Part shown: positions 31,257 to 36,933 of the stretch, in pieces | Numbering within the stretch: the stretch's first letter is position 1 | Layout of the letters: each line of letters starts with the position of its first letter | Origin: an uncultured Clostridia bacterium | GTDB taxonomy: Bacteria > Bacillota > Clostridia > Lachnospirales > CAG-274 | DNA length: 36,933 nucleotides | Reading direction: 5' to 3' | Assembly (NCBI GenBank): GCA_946630405.1 | Contig: CAMOYW010000001.1 | Location: 1-36,933, forward strand | The notes under the pieces: generated by a model | Database searches by the model: none | Told to the model about the DNA's origin: nothing | The model's input: only the letters and a program-made list of their open reading frames with translations | Program-made: the position numbers and the translations under genes

Positions 31257-31993
31257 GTGCATCAACCCGAAAATTTGTAGCCTTTTGAATTTTTGCTTAA
31301 AAATTAAACAAAAGAATTTGAGGAAAATAGGGGGTGCAATTTTTCTTTACTATTTCAAAGAATTCTAATCAGATAAAATTCACTCTTAACGGCTGAATCA
31401 GGATCAGGGCAAATTCGCAGAATTTCACAAAATTTTGGGTATTTTAAGTGAAAAGTGAGTTTTTTGAACGATTTTTCCTATAAGTTCTCCCTATATAGGT
31501 AGGTTGGCTTTGTATTTGAGAAACTTATAGAAAATATCGTCGAATAACAACTATAAAACTAAAAGAATTTTTAACATATTAAACGAGGTTCGTATCTGTT
31601 TTTCTACGATATATCTGCAACTTATTGTGAATTTGTATCGTAAAAAGAACGATATTCTTGTAAGAAAAACGAACTGAAGATTTGCTGATCGTCGGTGGGT
31701 GGAGAATGGTGGAAAGGGTTGATAAAAAAGGCTTTTAAGGGCTTCGGGTGATTTCACGCCCACCCCCGCCCCCTCTCCGATGCCTGGCAGCCCCTGGGGG
31801 TGTCCGGTCAAGTGTACGCCATACACGGACAATTACACCGAATTATAAAACGGGTGTATGTATCAAGTATAGATAACGCTCAAACCCTTTATTTTCAAGG
31901 GTTTGAGGGTGCTATACGAATTTGGAAATTCGGCAAAATTATTCTTTTGTGGAATTAGAACGGGTGTATCAATGAAATTTTACAGTTAGGACT

Positions 31994-32155
31994 GCGCAAC
32001 TTTTGCGCAACAAATGATTTTCATTTCACTTTCAAATGAAAATATAATAAAACCCTCAAACCTATACCCGACAAGGCTTTCAGCCGATTTTCATTTCAAA
32101 ATTCAAATGTAACCAAATTATGAATTTGCGCAACTTTTGCAATTTGTTGCGCAAC
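31994..32155 (+). repeat. Iteron-like GCGCAAC repeats, possible replication origin
   Basis: Four same-orientation GCGCAAC copies at 31994, 32005, 32128 and 32149; the longer unit GCGCAACTTTTGC occurs twice. Between them GATTTTCATTTCA is repeated at 32016 and 32086, and ATTTTCATTT pairs with AAATGAAAAT (32017-32043). Iterons in an AT-rich stretch next to a clamp-like gene resemble a plasmid or phage origin; function is inferred. Confidence 0.55.
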
Positions 32156-32373
32156 TCATGTAGTATAATTCCATACCATTATATTATACTCAATTATAAA
32201 CGGCTTTAATTGATTGTAGATTGCCTTGTATGCTCTTTGCTTTAGTGAATGAATATAAATATATACCCGTATAGCTAACAAGGCAATACGGGCTAAATTT
32301 GAGGGGTTTGTTATTCCGGTGTTATTACCTGGAATTATGTTATTGTCGATCCTGAATTATAGCAGCAATAATA

Positions 32374-32397
32374 ACACCCGCCTATTATAGCGGGTGT
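32374..32397. terminator. Hairpin after the clamp operon
   Basis: ACACCCGC (32374-32381) pairs with GCGGGTGT (32390-32397), 8-bp perfect stem. It stands behind the minus-strand clamp operon. The U-run is poor, so it is a probable but not certain terminator. Confidence 0.45.
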
Positions 32398-32402
32398 ATA
32401 TA

Positions 32403-32474
32403 TCATTTTGACTTTTTAACAATATCTGAAATTATCCAAAAGGGAAACAATAGCAGTAATAACAATTCAATCAT
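32403..32474 (-). CDS. 23-residue hydrophobic micro-protein
   Basis: MIELLLLLLFPFWIISDIVK plus KSK: one short membrane helix and a basic tail. A strong AGGAGG lies 8 bases before the ATG, and it overlaps the previous gene by 8 bases, which argues that it is translated. Possible membrane regulator or toxin-like peptide; not recognised. Confidence 0.45.
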   Translation of the reverse strand: MIELLLLLLFPFWIISDIVKKSK

Positions 32475-32601
32475 GTTTTGCTCCTCCTACCTGGTATAAT
32501 TCACCGTTGATTATTACTTCTACATTATAGCCGGCGGTGATAGCATCTTCTATTACTCGCGTGATTTCTTCGACGGTGTAAACCTTGTTATTATATATCA
32601 T
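32467..32601 (-). CDS. 44-residue protein coupled to the clamp-like gene
   Basis: MIYNKVYTVEEITRVIEDAI... ending ELYQVGGAKHD. Its ATG overlaps the stop of the clamp-like gene (ATGA), suggesting translational coupling. Helix followed by a beta pair; no family known. The end of the gene contains the ribosome site of the next micro-protein. Confidence 0.5.
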   Translation of the reverse strand: MIYNNKVYTVEEITRVIEDAITAGYNVEVIINGELYQVGGAKHD

Positions 32602-34010
32602 GCGGTAATACCTCCATTTTGAATTGTATACACGGCGGCTATCAACTCGACACCTGAATTATAAATGTGCCCGCGTGCTTTTTGCATCTGATTTATCATA
32701 TCTTTGTGCTCGCGTGCGTATGCTTCCGAGTAATCAACGGCGGCGGGTGTCGGTGTATAATTGCGCTTTTTAAGTGCTACTATCATGCACGCGGTTTTGT
32801 ATACTGCATTATATATCGCTTCAGGGATAGCAGGCGCGGCGGGTGTATTGCCGGCGGTATCTTCTACCGCTTCAGGCGTGCTCGTATCGGGTGCAGTGTC
32901 CGGTGTAGGATCTTCAGCAGCAACGGGCGCGGGTGCTTCCGTGATGTTATCGGGCGCGGTATCTTCTACCGGTGCGGGTGCGTCCTGGATTACTTCAGCA
33001 GGTGCGGCGGGCTTTACCTTGTTAATAATATCTTCTACCTCGTACGGAGTAAACCTAATAGGCAATACAAGCGAATTATAGCCGGTGGCGGTGCTATCTG
33101 TAAAAATGATAGGAGCGGCCGTTTTATTATCTTCAAAATTGATTGTATCAGCGCCGCCTTTTAAGGCCGTGTATACATATTCCGGATTTAGTGCAACGGT
33201 AAAAATATACTCGTTATCGTTACCGGTGATGTTAAACTCTTTGTAACCGCCTACCGTGCTACTATCGAAGGCAACGATTAAACGATTGCCGGATAGCTTA
33301 AACAGGAGCGGCGCGGGCCTATATTTGTTATCAGGATCTTTAAGGCCGCGCATAGCATCAACGAATGATAGCAGCTCCTTGTTATCGAATGTTATACCGC
33401 GGCGGGTGCTATTAGTATTATAAATTGCTTCAAGGTTTATAAAATTGCCCGCGAGTAATCGCGCATAAAATACCGCGCCGGTGTCCGATGTGATACGGGC
33501 GTACTTTTCACCCGCTTCGATTGTTACGGCCTTTTTAAGCCCTCCAAACGCAAGCACGGCCGCCGGTATATTTATACTAACATCGCGCGCGGTGTCGATC
33601 TGGTAACGAGTAGCGCGAAAACCGTCGCACGCTTCAATATAACCGCCGCCAATATGTAAACCGGTTAAAATAGGGCGGGTGGTGTCTTTGCTCGCATAGT
33701 TTGCAATATGCTTTAGGATAGATACATCAACAGTACAAACGGGCGCGAACTCGTCAACGGGTAAATCATAGCAATCTGTATTAGTGGCAATCTCACCGCC
33801 GGCAAAAATGCCTGATTTACTTGTATAATCCAAGGCGGCGGGGGTGTATGTTTTGCCGGTATCCTGTAAAGCTGCTTCTACTTCAGCGGTGAAAAGTATT
33901 GATGCGTCGTCATTAAATGCGACTATAGCACCGGCGGGCGTAATGTATGCCGGTATCATGCTCTTCTTTGTGATCTTCTTAGCGATCTTTGCAACTTCTG
34001 TATTTTTCAT
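32598..34010 (-). CDS. DNA sliding clamp (DnaN)-like protein with extra C-terminal domain
   Basis: 470 residues. Residues 80-320 align by eye with clamp domains II and III: CYDLPVDEFAPVCTVDVSILKHIANYAS, RPILTGLHI, YIEACDGFRATRY (clamp: ATDGHRLA), a GNFINLEAI segment, then YIFTVALNPEYVYTALKGG ... APIIFTDS ... NSLVLPIRF (clamp end: VMPMRL). The N-terminal 80 residues are too short for a normal domain I. Residues 333-396 are a Pro/Ala/Asp-rich linker and 397-470 a helical domain unknown to me. AAGGAGG is 8 bases before the ATG. It may act as a processivity clamp. Its codons are GC-richer than the phage backbone. Confidence 0.7.
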   Translation of the reverse strand: MKNTEVAKIAKKITKKSMIPAYITPAGAIVAFNDDASILFTAEVEAALQDTGKTYTPAALDYTSKSGIFAGGEIATNTDCYDLPVDEFAPVCTVDVSILKHIANYASKDTTRPILTGLHIGGGYIEACDGFRATRYQIDTARDVSINIPAAVLAFGGLKKAVTIEAGEKYARITSDTGAVFYARLLAGNFINLEAIYNTNSTRRGITFDNKELLSFVDAMRGLKDPDNKYRPAPLLFKLSGNRLIVAFDSSTVGGYKEFNITGNDNEYIFTVALNPEYVYTALKGGADTINFEDNKTAAPIIFTDSTATGYNSLVLPIRFTPYEVEDIINKVKPAAPAEVIQDAPAPVEDTAPDNITEAPAPVAAEDPTPDTAPDTSTPEAVEDTAGNTPAAPAIPEAIYNAVYKTACMIVALKKRNYTPTPAAVDYSEAYAREHKDMINQMQKARGHIYNSGVELIAAVYTIQNGGITA

Positions 34011-34013
34011 GGT

Positions 34014-34184
34014 TTAAGCCTCCTTATTAATAATGTTTTCGAGTGTTTCCAGAATCTTCTTAAAATCCTCTGTTATAAAATGCGGGTATTTTTGCGCTAT
34101 TTCTTCAACGGTGTGATGCGAGTAATAGCATAAAGTATCTTCTATTGTTTCCAATTCTTCAGGGGTTATAGTGTATTTTTTCAT
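34014..34184 (-). CDS. 56-residue protein upstream of the clamp-like gene
   Basis: MKKYTITPEELETIEDTLCY ... HFITEDFKKILETLENIINKEA: helical, acidic, possibly a short HTH-like fold (HTVEEIAQKYPHF). GGAGG about 8 bases before the ATG; its stop lies in the ribosome site of the clamp gene, so the two are coupled. Function unknown. Confidence 0.55.
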   Translation of the reverse strand: MKKYTITPEELETIEDTLCYYSHHTVEEIAQKYPHFITEDFKKILETLENIINKEA

Positions 34185-34202
34185 TGTCGAATACCTCCTA
34201 TT

Positions 34203-34859
34203 TTATCCGGTAATTTTTCCGGTTACTAAATCGACTTCGCAGGAATTACCAACGGCAAAATGTCCGTTATTATCGCGGGCGTACTTTGTAACCCTTACTA
34301 TTTTGTGATCCTCATTCCAGGTATCACCAACTTCATAGAAGCAATCACCGTAATTTAAGGCGGTAACATTTCCAACTATATCGCGCTCGCGGTAGCCGCC
34401 TTCCTTTTGAATGATATTTAATGCTGCTTCTTTTACTAATACAACGCCGGTATACTTTGCGCCGATCTTATAACGGTTTACCACCGTTAAAATATTTTCG
34501 CGGGTGTATTCCAGGTGCATATTATAAAATTCACGCTCAAAGGTAGAATTTCTATAACTTGATGTTATCGGCGTGCCGTCCTTGCAATATGAATGTATAA
34601 CATCATACTGTGTATCAAGATACATACCATTTTCTAAATCTACAGTATAAATGGGCTTTTTGAGCGGTGCGCCGGTGCGCTTGTTTTCCGTTCTATAATG
34701 CCAATGTCTACCCTGTAAAAACTCGAAAAACATATTGTATGTTTTGCCGTCATACATAATATCTATGTTTTCGAGTACGCGCACACGGTGATTTTTAATA
34801 TCCGTGCTGATATTAGCATCTTTACAACCCATTTCTAATAAATACAAATTGTTTTTCAT
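34203..34859 (-). CDS. Unknown 218-residue island protein
   Basis: First gene of the minus-strand island operon, AAGGAGG before the ATG. Mixed alpha/beta sequence with many aromatic and charged residues (MYDGKTYNMFFEFLQGRHWHYRTENKRTG; YTRENILTVVNRYKIGAKYTG; YEVGDTWNEDHKIVRVTKYARDNNGHFAVGNSCEVDLVTG). The end resembles small domains recording a conversation of beta strands (Gly-hairpins) as in plasmid-borne DUF proteins. No motif that fixes a function. Divergent from the plus-strand gene at 35067. Confidence 0.55.
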   Translation of the reverse strand: MKNNLYLLEMGCKDANISTDIKNHRVRVLENIDIMYDGKTYNMFFEFLQGRHWHYRTENKRTGAPLKKPIYTVDLENGMYLDTQYDVIHSYCKDGTPITSSYRNSTFEREFYNMHLEYTRENILTVVNRYKIGAKYTGVVLVKEAALNIIQKEGGYRERDIVGNVTALNYGDCFYEVGDTWNEDHKIVRVTKYARDNNGHFAVGNSCEVDLVTGKITG

Positions 34860-34912
34860 TTTGTTTACCTCCTTTTATTATGCCGTTATCGGCGGGTTGT
34901 TTTACTTGCCTT

Positions 34913-35013
34913 AATTGTACTTTGTATGGTACGCAATTACAACTATACATAATAACTAATTCCGTACCTTCTAAATTATGCAATTTGCATACTTTTAGTG
35001 GTACGCAATTACA
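34913..35013. repeat. Repeated regulatory element TGGTACGCAATTACA in divergent promoter region
   Basis: TGGTACGCAATTACA occurs at 34927-34941 and 34999-35013 between the divergent genes at 34859 and 35067; a plus-strand TATAAT lies just after the second copy (35016-35021 region). A relative, TGGTATACAATTAC, is at 35841-35854, and AATTGTACTTT is shared at 34913 and 35808. Likely operators for a regulator common to the island and the right-end cassette. Confidence 0.6.
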
Positions 35014-35066
35014 TATATAATAAAAGCAGGTTATAAACCAATAATTAAATTTTGGAGGTATTAGAT

Positions 35067-35441
35067 ATGAAAAATTTTTCAAACCTTGAATTAAAGGCAA
35101 TCTATGACGGTTTAAACAACGGCTTGGAGTATAGCCTTGTTACAATGGAGCACGGCGGTTATATACACGGCCGTATTTATAAATCCGGTGATTATATTCA
35201 TTATCAGGTTCACGGAAGCAGCACAATTAGTAACACCGTTGAAGATCTGAAATGGTTATTAACGGTATTATTCAAGGGCTTTGATGATGTAACGCCGTCG
35301 GTATACTCTTATGAGATATTCAATTCTGTAGATTTAACCGGCCGGTATCATTCTATTGATGTTAGCCGTTATCATGACGAAATACCCGAAACGATATATA
35401 ACGGTGAATTCTATTATAAGATAGCAAACGGTAAAGCATAA
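35067..35441 (+). CDS. Unknown 124-residue island protein
   Basis: Start ATG 35067 with GGAGG 9 bases upstream (an in-frame start at 35052 lies before the ribosome site and is rejected). Sequence KNFSNLELKAIYDGLNNGLEYSLVTMEHGGYIHGRIYKSGDYIHYQVHGSSTISNTVEDLKWLLTVLF, rich in Tyr/Gly/His. Single gene followed by a strong terminator. Not recognised. Confidence 0.6.
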   Translation: MKNFSNLELKAIYDGLNNGLEYSLVTMEHGGYIHGRIYKSGDYIHYQVHGSSTISNTVEDLKWLLTVLFKGFDDVTPSVYSYEIFNSVDLTGRYHSIDVSRYHDEIPETIYNGEFYYKIANGKA

Positions 35442-35461
35442 CACATAAACGCACCAATAAC

Positions 35462-35485
35462 GCCCGCCCGCCGGCGGGCTTTTTT
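35462..35485 (+). terminator. Strong intrinsic terminator
   Basis: GCCCGCC-CGCC-GGCGGGC (7-bp GC stem, 35462-35479) followed by TTTTTT, 20 bases behind the 124-residue gene. The remaining gap to 35874 holds the AAGTCGA repeats and a probable promoter; no gene seen there. Confidence 0.88.
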
Positions 35486-35751
35486 ATTGCCTGGAATACA
35501 TCACGCGCCGCCGCTCGTAGCAGGGGCGGTTATTACCTGGAATTATCAGCAACGGCCGCCGGTGATATAATGTCGATATTATGCGAGTATTGCCGGCTCG
35601 CGATCCCGTGGAGCTGCTACCACCCGCCCCAATTTGTTATACTTTTGTAATATTATCAAAGCGTAACACCGCCCACCGAAGATCTCATTTTTACATATTT
35701 GTAAATTCCATTTTCCATTCCACCCGCCCGCTCGCCTGCGTGTGCGTGCAA

Positions 35752-35793
35752 AAGTCGAAAGTCGAAAGTCGAAAGTCGAAAGTCGAAAGTCGA
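35752..35793 (+). repeat. Six tandem copies of the heptamer AAGTCGA
   Basis: Exact tandem array, 42 bases, upstream of the HTH gene. Two further copies are in the 3' end of that gene (36142-36155) and one in the 3' end of the zinc-ribbon gene (36539-36545), where they encode KSKVE/KKVE. Slippage-prone; possible protein-binding or spacing element. Confidence 0.75.
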
Positions 35794-35874
35794 AAATGCG
35801 TTCCACAAATTGTACTTTAATATTGAGTTCGGACTTCTTGTGGTATACAATTACGCTAATGGAGGTACAATACT

Positions 35875-36177
35875 ATGTCAGATCGAATTGTAGAAGTCGG
35901 AAACTATGTAACGCTTGAAGAATATGCAAAGCGTCATGGCATCACCGTCGGAGCGGTAAGACAGAAGATTAAGCGTGGCTATCTTCCGTGTAAGCGATTA
36001 GGCACGGGTAGGCGGTGCATGATCCTGATACGAGCTAACGAGCCGTGGGAAGCACACAAGCCAGGTGTGAAGAAGGGAAGCAAAGTCGCACATCGTCGTA
36101 CGAAGGCTGAAATGGAAGAATACCGTAAGCAGCAGGCCGAAAAGTCGAAAGTCGAAGGTGGTGAAAATGACGCTTAA
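35875..36177 (+). CDS. Excisionase/MerR-like HTH protein
   Basis: 100 residues. VTLEEYAKRHGITVGAVRQKIKRGYLPCKRLGTGRRCMILIRANEPW is a winged-HTH of the excisionase or helix_turn_helix_17 type (Y-A-x-x-x-G-I-T-x-x-x-V-R-x-x-I). The basic C-terminus contains AHRRTKAEMEEYRKQQAEKSKVEGG. GGAGG about 10 bases before the ATG. It could be the phage excisionase (directionality factor), which is otherwise not found, or an island regulator. Confidence 0.68.
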   Translation: MSDRIVEVGNYVTLEEYAKRHGITVGAVRQKIKRGYLPCKRLGTGRRCMILIRANEPWEAHKPGVKKGSKVAHRRTKAEMEEYRKQQAEKSKVEGGENDA

Positions 36178-36385
36178 AGAATTCTTATATTGTGCTACAA
36201 GCACCGTTCAGATAGTCGAAGGGCCTGACGAAAACTACGCAACTGTTTTAATAGTTCCGTCGGAAGGGATTGACGAATGGAATGACAATATAGCACCCGA
36301 ATTCTTGAATCGTAAGGTGTGCTTGTTTAGTGCAAAAGCTGAAGATGTTATAAAAGTTTATCTTGAAAAGGAAGGTGCGGTATGA
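36167..36385 (+). CDS. Small protein, unknown
   Basis: 72 residues from ATG 36167 (AGGTGG upstream; GTG 36158 possible). MTLKEFLYCATSTVQIVEGPDENYATVLIVPSEGIDEWNDNIAPEFLNRKVCLFSAKAEDVIKVYLE: a compact beta-alpha protein of the type found frequently in Clostridia phages, where the ending ...ED.I.VYL. is common. Overlaps the HTH gene by 11 bases and the zinc ribbon by 4. Confidence 0.6.
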   Translation: MTLKEFLYCATSTVQIVEGPDENYATVLIVPSEGIDEWNDNIAPEFLNRKVCLFSAKAEDVIKVYLEKEGAV

Positions 36386-36552
36386 CACAAACTACCTGGA
36401 TTGCCGATACTTGCCCGAAGTGCGGTGTGAGCAAATATAACTTCTTCACGGTGATTAAAGGTGCTAACGGTGAACGCACCAAGCCGTTAGGAACATGGAA
36501 TTATTGTCCGGCGTGTGGTGCTGATTTACGGGGTAAGAAAGTCGAAGGATAG
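36382..36552 (+). CDS. Zinc-ribbon micro-protein
   Basis: 56 residues with CPKCG near residue 11 and CPACG near residue 45, a classic four-cysteine zinc ribbon. The ATG overlaps the previous stop (ATGA). It follows two small genes on the plus strand and ends in the hairpin 36560-36583. Probable nucleic-acid or protein-binding accessory; no function can be set. Confidence 0.62.
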   Translation: MTQTTWIADTCPKCGVSKYNFFTVIKGANGERTKPLGTWNYCPACGADLRGKKVEG

Positions 36553-36559
36553 AATGATT

Positions 36560-36583
36560 AAAGGGTGATGTTACTCACCCTTT
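36560..36583. terminator. Hairpin between converging small operons
   Basis: AAAGGGTGA (36560-36568) pairs with TCACCCTTT (36575-36583), 9-bp stem with 6-base loop. The minus-strand 57-residue gene ends with its stop in the loop (36571-36573), while the plus gene ends at 36552. Likely a bidirectional terminator. Confidence 0.6.
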
Positions 36584-36744
36584 ATCTTTGCCAAAGTCGC
36601 ACCTTCAATATGTATCTCTACTTCTCTGCCGTCAGGCTTCCTGCACTTACCCTCGTACTTCCAAATACGAGTACGCTTATCCCATGTACCCTTCAGATGC
36701 ACGATGCTTAATTCTTCTCGTTTGAGATAGTCGTGAATGTTCAT
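36571..36744 (-). CDS. 57-residue protein, unknown
   Basis: MNIHDYLKREELSIVHLKGT ... KPDGREVEIHIEGATLAKIKGE. Beta-type small protein with a WDKRTRIWKYEGKCRKPDGREV hairpin; no family recognised. The ATG overlaps the previous stop (ATGA). Last gene of the minus-strand early operon if the genome is circular. Confidence 0.55.
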   Translation of the reverse strand: MNIHDYLKREELSIVHLKGTWDKRTRIWKYEGKCRKPDGREVEIHIEGATLAKIKGE

Positions 36745-36926
36745 GTCTGTTCACCTTCCGCATTATCAGGTGTGATAAACTCGTTGATGTTGTACCTAAT
36801 TTCGCTAACCTCACCCCTTGCTATCTTGATCGTGATAGTCGCATAGTCGATATAATCTGTATTATCCAAAACGCTCTTTAGCTTGTTTACGATAGCATCT
36901 TTACTATGATTTGCATTTATACTCAT
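36741..36926 (-). CDS. 61-residue protein, unknown
   Basis: MSINANHSKDAIVNKLKSVL ... YNINEFITPDNAEGEQT; a small alpha/beta protein. GAAGA before the ATG is a weak ribosome site, and the 7 bases available upstream cut the view. If the window ends are joined, the methyltransferase ends immediately before it. Not recognised. Confidence 0.5.
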   Translation of the reverse strand: MSINANHSKDAIVNKLKSVLDNTDYIDYATITIKIARGEVSEIRYNINEFITPDNAEGEQT

Positions 36927-36933
36927 TCTTCTT

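Larger units (their letters stand above)
31220..32402. other. 1.2-kb intergenic region, AT-rich with GC-rich structured core and iteron-like repeats
   Basis: No convincing gene. It contains the promoter at 31228-31256, a GC-rich stretch at about 31757-31835 with nested inverted repeats (TGTCC, GTGTA, TACAC, GGACA at 31800-31832), two CGGGTGTAT copies (31851, 31961), the iteron region (31994-32155), a hairpin at 32017-32043 and a hairpin at 32374-32397. Composition changes around here from backbone to island. A 93-residue frame on minus (31551-31832) lacks a good ribosome site and looks spurious. Confidence 0.55.

Noticed and set aside
31551..31832. 93-residue minus-strand frame in the intergenic region
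   Set aside because: No ribosome site, low-complexity Gly/Pro start from the GC-rich element, and amino acid make-up unlike neighbouring genes.
32667..33164. 165- and 106-residue plus-strand frames opposite the clamp-like gene
   Set aside because: Low-complexity shadows of the Pro/Ala-rich linker; no start signals.
34822..35100. 92-residue minus-strand frame over the divergent promoter region
   Set aside because: It covers both repeated operator elements and the start of a well-supported plus-strand gene; no ribosome site; contents look like translated repeats (two CVPxKV copies).
35579..35850. Minus-strand and plus-strand frames across the heptamer repeats
   Set aside because: They translate the AAGTCGA array (FDFRLST repeats) and lack ribosome sites.
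1..36933. CRISPR array, IS element, rRNA, toxin-antitoxin or diversity-generating retroelement
   Set aside because: No spaced identical repeats of CRISPR type, no transposase or reverse transcriptase motifs, no rRNA-like stretch, and no template/variable repeat pair seen.

Overview
The window looks like a nearly complete temperate siphophage genome from a Gram-positive, Clostridia-like (probably Lachnospiraceae or relative) host. The evidence is strong AGGAGG-type ribosome binding sites, GTG/TTG starts, sigma-A-like promoters, a Hol44-type holin, a CHAP endolysin, an SPP1-type portal and an N4gp56/HK97-fold type capsid gene. No host housekeeping gene is present. Assignments come from reading motifs by eye; no database search was run.

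Layout. (1) 1-9812, minus strand: early and replication operon. Read in the direction of transcription it holds a Cro-like regulator (9812), small proteins, a lipoprotein with a 3D domain, a Holliday-junction-type nuclease, an SF2 helicase, a family-B-like DNA polymerase fused in frame to an ERF-type annealing protein, a YqaJ exonuclease, two small proteins, a primase-polymerase and a DNA methyltransferase cut by the left edge. (2) 9813-9961: divergent immunity control region with repeated operators. (3) 9962-11393, plus strand: repressor and tyrosine integrase. (4) 11394-11789: attP region with a tRNA-like 3' end core, flanking paired repeats and a terminator. (5) 11790-13530, minus: endolysin, holin and small lysis-region proteins. 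(6) 13800-25249, minus: tail fibre/baseplate genes, tape measure, tail chaperones with a -1 frameshift site, tail tube, head-tail connectors, capsid, scaffold. (7) 25378-31192, minus: minor head protein, portal, both terminase subunits and three small genes, the first of which is an HTH-like regulator. (8) 31.3-35.6 kb: an island of different composition, rich in GCGC and holding iteron-like repeats, a sliding-clamp-like protein and unknown genes. (9) 35.8-36.93 kb: a small plus-strand HTH/zinc-ribbon cassette converging on two small minus-strand genes.

How it works together. The repressor/Cro pair controls the early promoter at 9863-9891. A matching operator sits inside the promoter at 31228-31256 that drives the terminase-side operon, so one switch probably silences both arms. 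Separate promoters precede the portal (27654-27682) and the lysis cassette (13218-13246, 13625-13653). attP lies inside the phage genes, so the sequence represents the free (circular or packaged) form rather than an integrated prophage.

The most unusual points are the polymerase-ERF fusion that still carries an internal ribosome binding site, and the foreign island with a sliding-clamp-like protein apparently built on two clamp domains plus an extra C-terminal domain next to iteron-like repeats.
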